Position numbers and translations under genes: made by a program. Of a DNA stretch of 64,000 nucleotides, positions 36,401 to 49,700 are shown piece after piece. The stretch is from NCBI RefSeq assembly GCF_004664715.2, contig NC_051073.1, forward strand, positions 59,065,879 to 59,129,878. Direction: 5' to 3'. The number at the start of each line of letters is the position of its first letter. Position 1 is the first letter of the stretch. Origin of the DNA: Peromyscus leucopus (taxonomy: Eukaryota > Chordata > Mammalia > Rodentia > Cricetidae). The notes under the pieces were generated by a model, which saw only the letters and a program-made list of their open reading frames with translations, was not told the DNA's origin and searched no databases.

Positions 36401-37965
36401 TGCTCCTTCAGGGTCTTAATTTCAACCCCAAGAGAAAACTTCTCTTCATTAAGCTGAACCATTTTCTCTGTCATGCTGTAGCTGAGTTCTGTCACTTGCT
36501 GGTCCTTCTCCTGGATGGTTTGCTGGAGTGTCTCCACGTCTCTCTCCATTTTGGCTATTTCCAGCTCCTTCTGTGAAAGAGCCTGTGAAAGGCCTTCCAT
36601 CTTCTTAGAGATGTCCTTCATGTGCTCTGCCCCCTCGAGCACCTCAGTCTCCTTCGTCTGCAGCTGGCTTTGCAGGCTCTTGATCTGGGTGGCCTGCTCA
36701 GAACACTGCAGCTGCACATCATCCAGCTCCCTCTGGAGAGCTTCCATTTTCACATTTTTTGATCTGGCTTCTACAGTCAGGCTGTGGATCTGTTCCGTGA
36801 GCAGGCTGTGCTGAGTCTTCTGGCTTTCGTAGTCCAGAGCTCTTTGCTTTTCTGCTGCTGCCAGGCTGCCCTCCAATTCTTGGACCTGAGCCCTCAGCTC
36901 CGCTAAGACACTAAGCTCATCCACCCGAGAAAGAAGCTGGTCTCTTTCCTCAGACACGGTGGTGAGCGTGCTGTGGGCATCCTCTGCGCTCTTCCTGAAT
37001 TGTTCCACAAGCTGGGTTAGGCTGCTAATTTCCTTAGCTTTCTCATCTAAATTTATCTTAGAAATCTCTTCTGCCTTATGAAGGCTTGTCTCAAGCTCAC
37101 TAATTTTTGACTTGAGACTTTCCAATTCATCCTGGTGACACTGACAGGCATCTGAGAGAGAGGGGGATTTGTCCACACCATGCAGCTTTGTGGAGTTCAA
37201 TCCCACTGCAGCGTCATTTGCAGACCCTGCCTCAGATGTTGGATGCTGATCTTCAGTGCTTGCCGGTTCCTCGTTTGCAGCCCCTGGGATGCCGCTCTCT
37301 TCATTGGGCACAAGGGGGATGTCTCCCGCTGTCACAGAAGGTGCTCCTTCATGCCCTATCAGCTTCACCTCCGTCTGGTCAAGGACCTCAGGGTCCCCAT
37401 CGGGCCTCTTGCCCTGCAGCTGTGACTTCAGAAACGCGATTTCGTCATGAGCTTCCTTCATTTCCACTAGTAAAACTGCTAGTTCCTTATGTTTCTGAGA
37501 TAATGTGTTCTCTAGGACATCTTGTCCATTTTCTTCGGTAGAAGAATTGCTCTTGCTGACCACAGTAACACCAGCTGTGTTGACCTATTAAAAATAAACA
37601 AAAGAAACACCAAGAAAGACCTTCATCAAATATTTCACAAAGCATTAAAAAAAAGCCATTACAAACTAACATTTCATGAATTTTCTAAAATTTGTGAACC
37701 TTCTGGTCTAAACTTCTTTTATATTACAAAACTACTAAAATTTGTAAAACTCTGCATCTCCCAAACTGAACGTGTAGGATTCAGTCAGCTCCACTTCAAG
37801 GTCTCTTTCTAGTCAAAGGGTCCAAGGAAACTTGGAATCCATTTTCTAGATATTTCCCATACCGGGGGAAAAAAAAAAGTCTTCTTGTAGGTTAAAACAT
37901 CTAGTTACTTTCTCCTTCTTTTCTTTTCTTCTTTCTTCTTCTCTTCTTCTTCTTCTTTTTCTTCT

Positions 37966-38000
<35 letters not shown>

Positions 38001-41000
38001 TTCTTCTTTTTTTTGTTTTTTTCGAAACAGGGTTTCTCTGTGTAGCTTTGCGCCTTTCCTGGAATTCATTTCGAGACCAGGCTGGCCTCGAACTCACAGA
38101 GATCTGCCTGCCTCTGCCTCCCGAGTGCTGGGATTAAAGGCGTGCGCCACCACTGCCTGGCTTAGTTACTTTCTTCTAAGAATTGCTTTTTAAAAAGCAG
38201 GAAATTAATTAAATACCCCATCCCACACCAAGGAGTAAGTTACAAGATTTCGTTTCCTAAGCAATTTACTGCAATAAGAAAGTTAAATAAAATAAGCATG
38301 AACACTGATAAGTAGACTACCAAACAAGTAGATGCAGATGAGTTATCAGAGTCAAAACGCCTAAAATGAGCTCTGCTGACACCTGAGCATGACATGATGG
38401 AGCCGTGTGGCAAATATGAGACAAATTTTTATAGATGACTGTGTTAGGCTGCTTGATTCATGTCATCTCTAAAGACGTTTGCTTGGGAAAGGAAACTAGT
38501 GAGTCCCATGATGCATTTGATTAGTTTAGGTTCAGTAAGAAACCCTGCCTCAAAAATACAATGGAGAGAAACCAAGGAAGAAACGGGACACTGACATCTG
38601 GTCCTCACATACACAAGCACAGGCACATGCGTGCATGCACGTGTGCACACACACACACATACAGATGCACACACAAAGGGGCGTGGGGAATGTGGGCGTG
38701 GCTCACTGGAAAAAGTTCTTGCTGAGCAAGCATGAAGGCTTCAGTTTAGATCCCCAGCACCCATGGAAATGTCAGGCATGGTAGTACCTGTCTATAACCG
38801 CCTCATTTTCATAAGTACTTTCTTAATAATTTATAATTCTTTGCTCTCTGCATTATGGAGACCACAATTCAGAGAGCTCTAAACTAGACTCAGTATTAGT
38901 CACAGGGCAAACTCCTCTAGAACCTCTTCATGTCACATTTCATGTTTCCATCCCTACGGCTTGGCGAGTCTGATACGGTCAAGTCATCCCCACCACAGGG
39001 TTTAATGTAACCTACTGCTTTTCGTTCTATTACCCAGAGTGCTTTTCTTTCCTCTTTCATAAGTACCTTCCATTCTCTTTCCTCACTCCCTACAGTATCT
39101 ACAGAGTTCAGTTCACTTTGTGACATAGAGTCAAGTCAGCCCACCAGAAGGCAGAGCCCCCGAGAGAGAGCTTGGCTCTGTCTGGCCATTCCTGCTCTCC
39201 TTTCTCCTTCTTTCATTGAACTTACGTCTTCTCTCATTCTTTTCTAGTTCGTCTCTGTGAGCTCAAGGGACAGTACCCGCAGGCTTTTCTATGCAGTTTC
39301 TGTGGTTTACAATCCCCTTTCCTTACCATTGTTTGCTGTGTATTTTCTGCTTCTTTTGTTTCTCATTTTCTCACTAGATGGCCATCTTTCCTATTTGTGT
39401 TGTTGTTTTTTAAAGCTATGTTATAGCTTGTTTCCACTAGAAATCATTGGTAGACATTTAAGAGAATACTTTTAAGGATTCCCTTGGACAAACAAGATCC
39501 ATTTTTAGTCAGAGTCTTACAATTTTTAACTATATAATATTACAGTTTTCTAAATGAAGTCTCCTTTGACAGCTTTGTGAATAAGGCCTCAATGGCTCCA
39601 TGAAAAGGTGTTGGATGTAAGCTAGATGGTTAATTTTATGTGGTGACTTGGCTGGATCATGGTTCCCAGATGTTTGGGCAAACGTTATTCGAGGTGTTCC
39701 TATGAAGGTATTTTGGTTGATATCAACATTTAAAGCAGGAGACATGTGTATGTATTTATGTGCATGTGTGTGCATGTGCCACCCCATATGTGCACCTGCA
39801 TGTAGAAGCCAGATGTCAGTGTTCAGTGTTGTTCCTCAGAAGCAATCCACCTTGTCTTCTGAGGAAGGCTTGGAGCTGCCCAGGCAGGCTAGCACGGCTG
39901 GCCGTCCAGCCCCAGGGATGTGTCTATCTCTGTTTCTCCAGTGCTGAGATGACAAGCCCGAGCCAGCATGGTCAGGTCTTCAGAGCTTCTAGGGCTCAAA
40001 CTCAGCACTTTACCAACAGAGCTGTCTCCTGGCCATAAATCAGGACATTCGGAATAAGGCAGATTATCCTTCCTAATTCAGGCGAACCTTTACCATCACT
40101 TGAGGCCTTGGCAGGAACAAGAAAATCTGTCCCACCCGGAAGAGTAAATTATCTACTAGCAGATGATCTGGACTCAAGTTTTAATATTTCTCTGTCAGAT
40201 GGCCTCTAGCCCAACTGGAAGATTCTTCATTTTCCAATTCCTAAAACTATGCCTCTTCGGGTCTACATACGGTGTTCATTCCCTGTCCCTGGAGACACAG
40301 ACTAACATAATGAGCAGCACTTCTGTTAAGAAGCTACATCACTCCCAAAGACCATTTATGATTACCAGTTGAGAGCATGGCAAATTGTATATAAGACAGC
40401 TAACAATGACACATCCATCGAATGATATTAAGCAATGATGCCACTCTTATAATAAATTTCAGTTGGTCAAAGAGCCAGAAGAGACTCTAAACAGGACATC
40501 TTTATCATGCCACCCTCTATTCCCTGCTAAGGCCCAGAGAATGTCACAGAAGAGGTGGGAAGAATGTAAGAGCTGGACCACAGGGAAGGGTGTGTGTGCT
40601 ATGTAATGCTGTCCTCCAGACATGATAAGACTATCACACCCATGAACTCAGAGCAGCTGTGGGCACCTGCACAAGAGCAAGCCAGAGACAATTCCAGCGT
40701 ACATGGGGCAGGAGCTCTCCAGGCCTCACCCCTTACTAAGGAGCTATTAGCACTCGATGGCTGCTCAGGGAGGGAGACTCGCTCTTTTCTGAGGGCGTTC
40801 CCACTGGCAGGCTTCCTGGGCTACAATGGGTGGCCCCACACCAGTGCACATATCAGTTTTATTAATTGACTTATAAAGGACATAAAACTGGAAGAGGGAC
40901 ATGCTACGGGGATATGGGGGAAGCTAGAGGAGGGAAACAAGCTGTGGTGGTTTGACTGAGACTGTCCTTCCCAGGCTCCCGTATTTTAACGCAGCCCCAG

Positions 41001-44000
41001 CTGGCAGGCTATCTGGAAAGGTCTAGGAGGTGTGGCCTTGTTGGAGGAAGTATGTCACTGGAGGCGGGCTTTGAGAGGGAGAAGACTGAAGCCATTTTCT
41101 AGGGCTCTCTCTTTGCTTCAAGTTTATGGCGAAGGATTTGATCACATTCCTTCCGACTCCTGCTGCTTGCTTGCCATGCACCACGATGAACTCTTACCTT
41201 CTGGAACTGTAAGCCCAAATAAACTCTATGTACCTTCATTTGTCTTGGTCGTGGTGTTGAATTCCAGCAACAGAAAAGTAACTCATACACAAGTACTCCT
41301 ATACTTGTGTTGTTTAGGACAAAGAATTCCAAATATTTGGAAATGAATAAATGAAAAAGTCTAATCATTATGAATCTCTTAAATGTTATTTCACTCCAAG
41401 GGTAATATTTTCTGTCAGTACTCACAATGGTTAGTGTTACCCCCTCCTAATCTCGTCCCATTGTGACTGTACCAGTGATCACTTACCTCACAGACTGCAC
41501 CGTCAGCCTCCCCTGCTCTATTCTGAGCCTCCAGAAAAGTAATTCGAGAAGACAATTTTTCTGTAAGTCAAAAAGTAGTATCTTTAGACAATGTATGTGG
41601 AGTATTTGAAAAAAACAGTGATGTAGTTGGACCAAGGATACTTGAGATGCACAAAATAATGAAGAGGAAAGAAATAAGTAAAGTAGTTTGAGGCTGAAAG
41701 CACCAAAAGAATGTGAGATATCAGACATAATAGAACTCAGTGTGATAATGACCATGAGAGAAAGACTCTAAACAGTGAAAGCTTTGAAAGGCCATAGACA
41801 CAAAGGCATGTGAAGTGGAACTGTTCCTTCTATGATATAGTCTGGAAGTCTACTGTCTTATTTTACCCACACTCTTACTGTTTGGATTGTGGATTTTTGC
41901 ACAACTGCACTTACAATGTTCTCAGTGTTCTTTAACAGACTTTCAGACTTAAAAACATGAGCTATGCAATCTCAACAACCAAATGAGGAAACAGGTGACA
42001 TGATATGAAGGGGTTACACAGCTGTATGGACAGCTGGGATCAGAATCCAGGTCTTAACTCTAACATAGGGTAGCAATGCCCTGGAAGAGAAAGCTATTTC
42101 ACACTGACCTCTGAGAAGCTTACCTTCTTTCTGATACACTAAATACACTACAGAAAGAAAGTATGGTTTTTATCCACCCTCTCAAAGCCTTCACATGACC
42201 TTTTGGGGCTCTCTCTCATGTTTTGGCTCCTACTTATCCTCCGACCTCTTGTAGTACCACTTTTTTAACTCTACTACAAAAACTCAGCGCTTCTTTCTGT
42301 TCTGCCAACACATCAATTCTTTCACACATAACATTTCTTCCATTCTTTTCCCTGACTAAATGTTCTTTGCATGACTACCCTGCCTTTAGTCATTCAAATG
42401 TCAAGTTCCCGACAGACCTGTCCTGACCTCTCTAACACTGCCTTTCTCTTAGCTGAGATATACTTGCAGTACCCTATTTCATTTTTACCCTAATAGCTAT
42501 TACTCTAAAATGTTCTTTTTTATACAGGTTGATGGCCTGTCCTTCATTCTAACATGTTCATAGCTGTATCCTCAGCAAGTAGAATAGTGCCTGGCTCATA
42601 AGAAAGGGAGAATATTTGTGAAACAAATGAATGCAAGACAGTACATATAATATGGTCAGACATTTCAAATCCCAGAGAAAGGGGTAGTAGCTGTAGAAAA
42701 GGCAGTGCAAAAAGTGAGATGAAAAGAACATGAGGCCAATACAAAGGTAATGTATGATGGCAGACACAAAAGCCAGTAAAGAACACTCTAAGGCCAATGG
42801 CCCCTGAGGACAGAAAATGGAATTAACACAACCTACAAAGCATGTGAACAGAATAGGGACTACTTCTGACATGGTAAAATAAGGATTAAGGATAAAGTAT
42901 CAAAAAAGTACTTTAAGTGGGTGAAACAGTAAGTTGAATTGTGGCTTTATTGGCAATGATGGGAATATTTTTAATAATTATTTATGCATTATGCACAATT
43001 TCCAGGTAGGAGCTAAATGGAAAACTATAAATCGTTACACAGAAACATCTGATCTAGTTTTATAAAGGTTACTTGGTGTCCACTCACTCCCAAATGATAC
43101 ACCACAGCAGTCAGACTCTCTAGAGTAGAGGTTCTCAACATGTGAGTCACAACCCCTTTGTAGGGGGTAGAAGGACCACTTCACAGGGGTTTCCTAAGAC
43201 CACTGGAAAACACAGATAGTTATATTATGATTCATAACAGTAGCAAAGCACAGCTATGAAGTTGCAACACAAATCATTTTATGGCTGGGATCACCACAAC
43301 ATGAGGAACTGTATTAAAGGGTCACAGCATTAGGAAGGTTGGGGACCACTGCTGTAGGTGAATGAGAGCTGGAACGCATTATCATCACATGCTGATGCTA
43401 CTGAATTGAGAAGGTTCTTAGGAAGCACAGGATAGAGTAGGTCTTACATTCTCACTGACTGTTCACAAAGACCAGTAGAATGAAATGCTAAATACACTCA
43501 GCTTAATCCAGCATTTTATTCAGCAGCTGTTAATTTGCCAAGTGTTACTAAGTTTAGGTAAAGCAACAAAACAGTCCTCTGCCCTTAAAAAAAATCCCAT
43601 ACCATGTCTTCAGAAGGCTTACAATAAGAAGATAAATACATAAACAGAGCATCCTAATACATTAGTGAAGGTATAAAGGATGTCATGGGAGCCCAAGGCA
43701 CTTAGCCCAGGATGAAGACTGAATTCCCAAAGACAGTGCCCTGGCTGAGGGCTCAACAGCCAGACTGGAAGGAAGAGTCTAAGCAGGACATGAACTTGAG
43801 CAAAAGCCAACAGGGAGTCCACTTTTAACTTACTGATTTCTCTTACCTCATTCCCTCCCTCATTTTGCCTTTTAGAAAATTCAACATCTTAGTAAAGTCC
43901 AATATGGGTCATGCTTCCTAGAAGATATTGTTGCCATTCCCAAATGAATATAAACTATGCTGCAGCATTTTACAGTAGACATCATAAAATGTAACCCTGA

Positions 44001-46716
44001 GATAAGCACCAGGACTGTGCCCAGCCACTTAGTACACACTATTACTTCTATATTGACAACCGCCAGCTCTGCTCCCCGAGATCCTTAGAGTACAGTCAGA
44101 AGAGCTACATGGATGTAGTGCTAAGAGCACAGACACTTCTGGGGTAAGAAGGCAGAATCATGGTTTTTATTGATACATACCATTCTTGGCTTTCAGCTCC
44201 TCCAGCTCCACAGAACCATGGAGCAAGGCTCCCTTCTCATTCTCTAGCTCTACCACTCTCTTCTGCAAAGAGGCAATCTTCTCCTCCGTGACTGTCTAGA
44301 TTATAGAAAGACAACAAATTAATGATTACCCACCCAGTGAGAGCTCTCTCACTGATGCCCAGAGGGCCTCTAGCACTCATATCATCTGGAAGTTCTCCAG
44401 CCATGAGGCTGCTTTAGAAACACCCTTCTGCCTGGTGAATCTTTGGAGAATTTCTTAATTCTGAAGATAGAAAAAGAAATAAAATGTATCCCATGAGCTT
44501 CCAGTTCATTGGGTTTTGAATCCAGCATTGAAGCCTGGATTACAAAGATAGAAATCCCAAGTCAACTGTGTGTGAAAGAATGTTTTAAAAGTTCACAAGC
44601 AACACCGTAGATTAAAGCCAGCAAGCAGCAAGGTCCGGAGGAAAATGAACACAAATGAGATTTCCCAAGGGGAGGAAGAACTGTGCTTGCTGTGTTGTTG
44701 GGTTTTTCCCATTACGATAAAAAGTTCTTCTGTTTAACTTAGGTATCCAGAATGTTTGACTCTCTTAATGACAGACAGGCAAGTACCTATGTTACTAAGT
44801 CTTTAGTTTTTTGTCTTTTTACACATTTTTTCACCCTTCAAGGGACTTATTTTATACAATTTTCCATGCAATTCCACAGAAATGTCCATGTTAAGCATGC
44901 TTGATCACAAACCTTTACTGGTGATTAAAGAAACCGCAGGGGCTGTTTAGGGTTTGGGATTTTTAATCTAGAGGCAGGTTTCTAGTTTGTAATACATAAA
45001 GCAAATGAAACTCCAATAAACTAGCCAGAGGTATTCTATCTGGAAAAATAAGAGAGACCTGAGGAGGAGGACAGCTGCAGTGTGAGGTAAGCAAACAGGA
45101 AGAACATTAGTTAAGGGGCGTTAATTCTCTACAAACTCAGCCTAAACTCCAGAACGATGAGTGAGGTAACTAACGGGCCAACTCAAAACCACTTAACTAA
45201 GACAAAACTAACCAACCAAGTCCAGGGGCTCTCTACCACAGGCCAAAGTTTACAGTGTGGGTCCATGCTACTGGGTGATAAAAAGCAATCCGAATGCTTC
45301 AGAATTCTAGAAACAACAGAACAGAACCTCCCAGACAAAGCATGTACAGCATCTGGGACTTATGGCAAAAAAATGAAACGGTGATTCATTCTCTAGGGAA
45401 AATATAACCAACAGAGACCAATCACAAAATGCTACAAAGGTTGGATTAGCAAGCAAGAACTCATTAATTAATGAAGTGACAGCGATCAGACCCAGGGCCT
45501 TCTGCAGACTCGGCAAGTGCTCTGCCACTGAGCTACATTCCTACCCTTTGTTTTTTTGAGTCAGAGCCTCACAATATAGCTTAGCAAGACAGCCCTGAAC
45601 TTGAGATGTCCTGTTTCTACCTCCTGAATTCTGGCCTTACAAGCATAAACTACCATGTCTGGCTGCAAGCTAGGATTTTAAGGAAGATATTAAAACTATG
45701 ATAAGACATACTATGTTAACAATGAAGGAAAAAGCAGGAACTTTTGGTGCAGATAAACAACTTTATAAAAGGAAAAAAATTGAAAATCTGGAATAGAAAA
45801 TCAGAAACATGAAATGAAAAATCCAATGGACAGGCTTTATAGAAGAATACAGGCAAAAGAAGAAATGCACAATGAACTTGAAGACAGATCAACAGAAACT
45901 AATGAGTCTAATTATTGAAGAAAATGACCATAACCTCAAGGACATGTAGGACAACATTAAAATATACTTTAATTGGCGCATCAGAGGAGAGGAAGGACAA
46001 AAGACACAGAAAAATTATTTTAAGAAATGCCCAAACTCTTCTCATTCACAAGCTTTATGTAAAAATGGGGGAGGGCCCCTGAACAACATCAAGAAACTTG
46101 CAAAGATACTACAACTGACTACATCACAAAAAGAAAGAGAAAGGTCTTCGTAAAGCTCAGTGGAAAAAAGATACTTGTCTATAGGAACAATCATTTGAAT
46201 AATTACTGAAGAAATGCTGGAGGAGATGTAAGACAGGAGACAAAAATATTTTTAATGTCTTGAATAACAAAAGGTCAATACAGAATTATAAACCTATTCA
46301 AGAACAGAACACAATGCAAATATTGGATAATACCAAGAGAATTTTCTCTAGTAGACTTGACTACAACAAGAATATGGTGGTTATTTTAGAAAACCATGGT
46401 ATCAGATGGAAAACAGAGCCTCAGAGAGGAAAGAACATGGCACACGGTTAGTATGTGGGTAAATAATAAGTCAACATCTTCTCCTTAGTGTGTTTTAAAT
46501 ACATGTAACTAACTGTTCAATGCATACATGTTAACAATGTGTGCTAAGATTTAAAACTTTAACATAAACAGACAGCAAACACAGCATAAAGAACAGGGTG
46601 AAAGTACCTCATTACAAGGTTTCTGTATTTTAAGTGACCCAGTTTTAGCCCTAAGAAGACTGCAATGTTAAGAATATCTCTCCTTCCTCCTCTCTCTTCT
46701 CTCCTCTCTCTCCTCT

Positions 46717-46793
<77 letters not shown>

Positions 46794-49700
46794 CTATAAA
46801 CTTAATATCCTAAATGAGTTTACAGGCCATGTGCCCCAAAGTGGTTAACATAGGCAGAGCCTGGCTGGCCCTGAGTCAAGGGGACAGAGCTAAGAGTCAA
46901 AGGGGGGGAAATGACAGAACAGAACATCACTAGATCTGCAGAGGGTCTCCCTAGGCGTCAGCGGACTGCAGAGGAGCACATAAGTATGATGCAACTGTCT
47001 CCGGAGATCTCAACTACCCAAACTATCTACTTGACAAGATTAGAGAATAGCATGTTGCGCTGTATGGCCAATCCCAATGGCAGATGTGTGGACCCGAATT
47101 CTGCCCAGGGCTTCAGTGCGATGCTCAGTGAAGTATCTTGCTTCAACAGTGCAGAACGAACAAGCACTGACTCAAACTCTTCCGATAAGTCAAAGATCCA
47201 AGTTGAGATAACTATCTGTAGCTGCACAGGAGTTGTAAGAACCCATCACCAAATGTCTATGTCTGTGAACACACACACAACACACCCCCATCCATACTCA
47301 TAGGAAAGTTAAAAGCAGTCCTTTACACAGAATGGTATCAGATGGAAACAAGTAACTAAGGGTTAGGCAATTGTGGGGGCTTTCACTTGCTTTTATTAAT
47401 AAAATTTCACTAGAACATGACTACGACCATTTATTTATTTTATCTCTGCTTTTTTCTACAATGGCAATTTAAAAGAATAAATGCAATAATAGATATAAAT
47501 CACAAAACAAGGGAAAAAGGGCACATATTGCACGAATATATTTATAAGTAAACCATGCAAAATTATGGTGGAAATGGAATGGCAGTTCATGCAAGAGAAG
47601 ATACTGTGTAGGGTGATGACAATGTTATACCTTTTTATTAAGAGTTTGGGTACCATAGCTGAATGCATCTGACAAAATGTACTCATGATATACTTATGAT
47701 TTATGCATTTAATGGTTTATAAATTTTACCTCCAGAGAAAAAAAAGAATCACTCAACTAGTATACCTCAACTACCAACAAATACTGAAATCTAGTCAATA
47801 ATACACATGCTGCAATATTTGGCGGGGAAGAAAAGTCCTGAGGTCAATAGCCTACTGTGAAATACATAAAACATTAAGATGAATTGGTGGACAGAGATGG
47901 ACAAAAGGATAGCTATTAAAGCAAATACATACAATATATGATACAATCTATAGGAGGGGACATGAACATTCAGTATAAAACTGTTCCCATCTACTTGAAT
48001 AGCTGGAAAACATCTTTGTAAATGCAAATGTTATTTATGGTTCACAATACTGTCCAAGGACCTTGTCCTAACAGCTCTGTCCATTTGAAAGGGCATCATC
48101 TCACGACAGAGGTGATGAACACACCCACTGCAGCTTGGCCAGCCTGGTCAACTAAGATCATCAGACCCCCTTGTTCTGATACTTACGTTCATTAAGTGCT
48201 GGGGTGATTATAATCTAGTTTTCTACAGAGACAACTGGAGGAGGAAAAGGGAATATACTGGCCAGCCAGCCAGTCGGCAAACAAACTTGTTTACTGTTAA
48301 TATACTTATATTACGATTCCTCTAGTAGACTTGTAAGTTTGTTTAGACTGACTTGTGTACACTAAACCTGAACAGATCTGATCCCACACTGGGCAAATGA
48401 ACACAAAACAGGAATAATGGCCCACCCACAATACAGACTCAAGGCACTGGCATCAGAAAACTCCTGAGATGTGTGTTAGCATCTCTCCTTATTATCCCTA
48501 GCGGGAAAGCGGCTTTAATGCCTTTCAGGATTCAAGTGGACTCCTCCTCCAAAAGCATTACATTAGGTCGAAAATGCACATTTACACTTTCTCTGTAATA
48601 CTCATTAGAGCCCTTCAATACAGCAAACATAAATACATCATACAGAAAATCACATTTAATTACCTGTATGCCCTCATTATAAGCATCTGGTAAAGAAGTC
48701 TGAGATGCTGTTTCATGTTTTTGCAAGTTTGGTTTATTTACAAATTGGCTAATTTCTTTAGATTTTTGCTGGAGTTGATCTAAGGGAAAGAAAACAAACA
48801 TGCAATGTGAGGAAACAAAACACACAGAGGTGAGATCTGCTTCTAGCCCGGAACTTAGTACTACCCTCTAAGGATCTACCACACAGACTTTACCAGCTCA
48901 GTTATCTTAATGGAGATTATGATGCCAATTACAGTTTCTAACAGTTTGGACCGAAGAGCATCTCAGTAAACTACTTCCTTCAAAGGAAAAAATAAGCACA
49001 TGGAATGTTACAGAGTCACAAAGAAAACTGAAACCCTGCTGTTTGCATCAAAATGGATGGGACCGGGAAACGTCATGTTAGGTGCAGAAGCCAGACAACC
49101 ACACATCTCCTCTCCTCTATGGGAACTAGAGTAGAAAAGACAGTGATGCCTGGGGACTTGGACAGGTGAGGGATGTGAGAGGAAGCTTGAGAACACACAC
49201 TGTTTGCATGTATGGAATTCTCACATCAAATGCCATTAACATGCACACCTGATAAACGTTAGTAAAGAAAGGCTTAGACATTTCAAAGATTCCTTTTTCC
49301 TTTCCCCCCTTAAAAATGGCTTTAGTGGAGCCAGGCATTGGTGGCGCACGCCTTTAATCCCAGCACTCTGTAGGCAGAAGCAGGCGAATCTCTGTGTGTT
49401 CCAGGCATCTCTGGTCTACAGAGCAAGTTTCAAGACAGGCAGGACTACAGAGAGAAACCCTATCTCAAAAAAAAACTAAAGAAAGAAAAATGGCTTTAGT
49501 GGTTCATATTTACATTCTTCACATACCACTTAAGTATCATGAGCCCGTCAAGAGTCCCCAGCAGGGTTTTGAACATGTACTGGTTTGGGAAGGGGACAAT
49601 GTACTCAGCTCCTCTTTCCCTCAGGATGCCCTCTAGACTTTCTGGTAGACAACCAATTTTTTGGTACTTGTTTGCACGTTATTTCTTCCTAAATTCTTAT

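Larger units (their letters stand above)
37585..41486 (-). other. GOLGB1: GOLGB1 intron upstream of the giant exon
   Basis: This intron holds a polypyrimidine tract joined to a B1, B4-type SINE pieces around 38690-38790 and 39725-40040, and a URR1-like element. The rest (38165-38690, 38800-39700 and 40045-40930) shows no gene or clear repeat. Confidence 0.75.
44296..48663 (-). other. GOLGB1: GOLGB1 intron with old L1 and an unexplained open stretch
   Basis: It holds a B1/ID-like fragment (45485-45665), an old L1 or HAL1 fragment, a TC array and, just after that, a 130-codon plus-strand open frame (46911-47303) that I cannot identify. The stretches 44300-45480 and 47310-48660 are AT-rich with nothing recognisable. 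Confidence 0.65.

Noticed and set aside
32519..37541. Many plus-strand open frames of 60-190 codons opposite the giant giantin exon
   Set aside because: They are antisense shadows of a glutamate/leucine/glutamine-rich coiled coil, which yields serine/leucine/cysteine-rich nonsense on the other strand.
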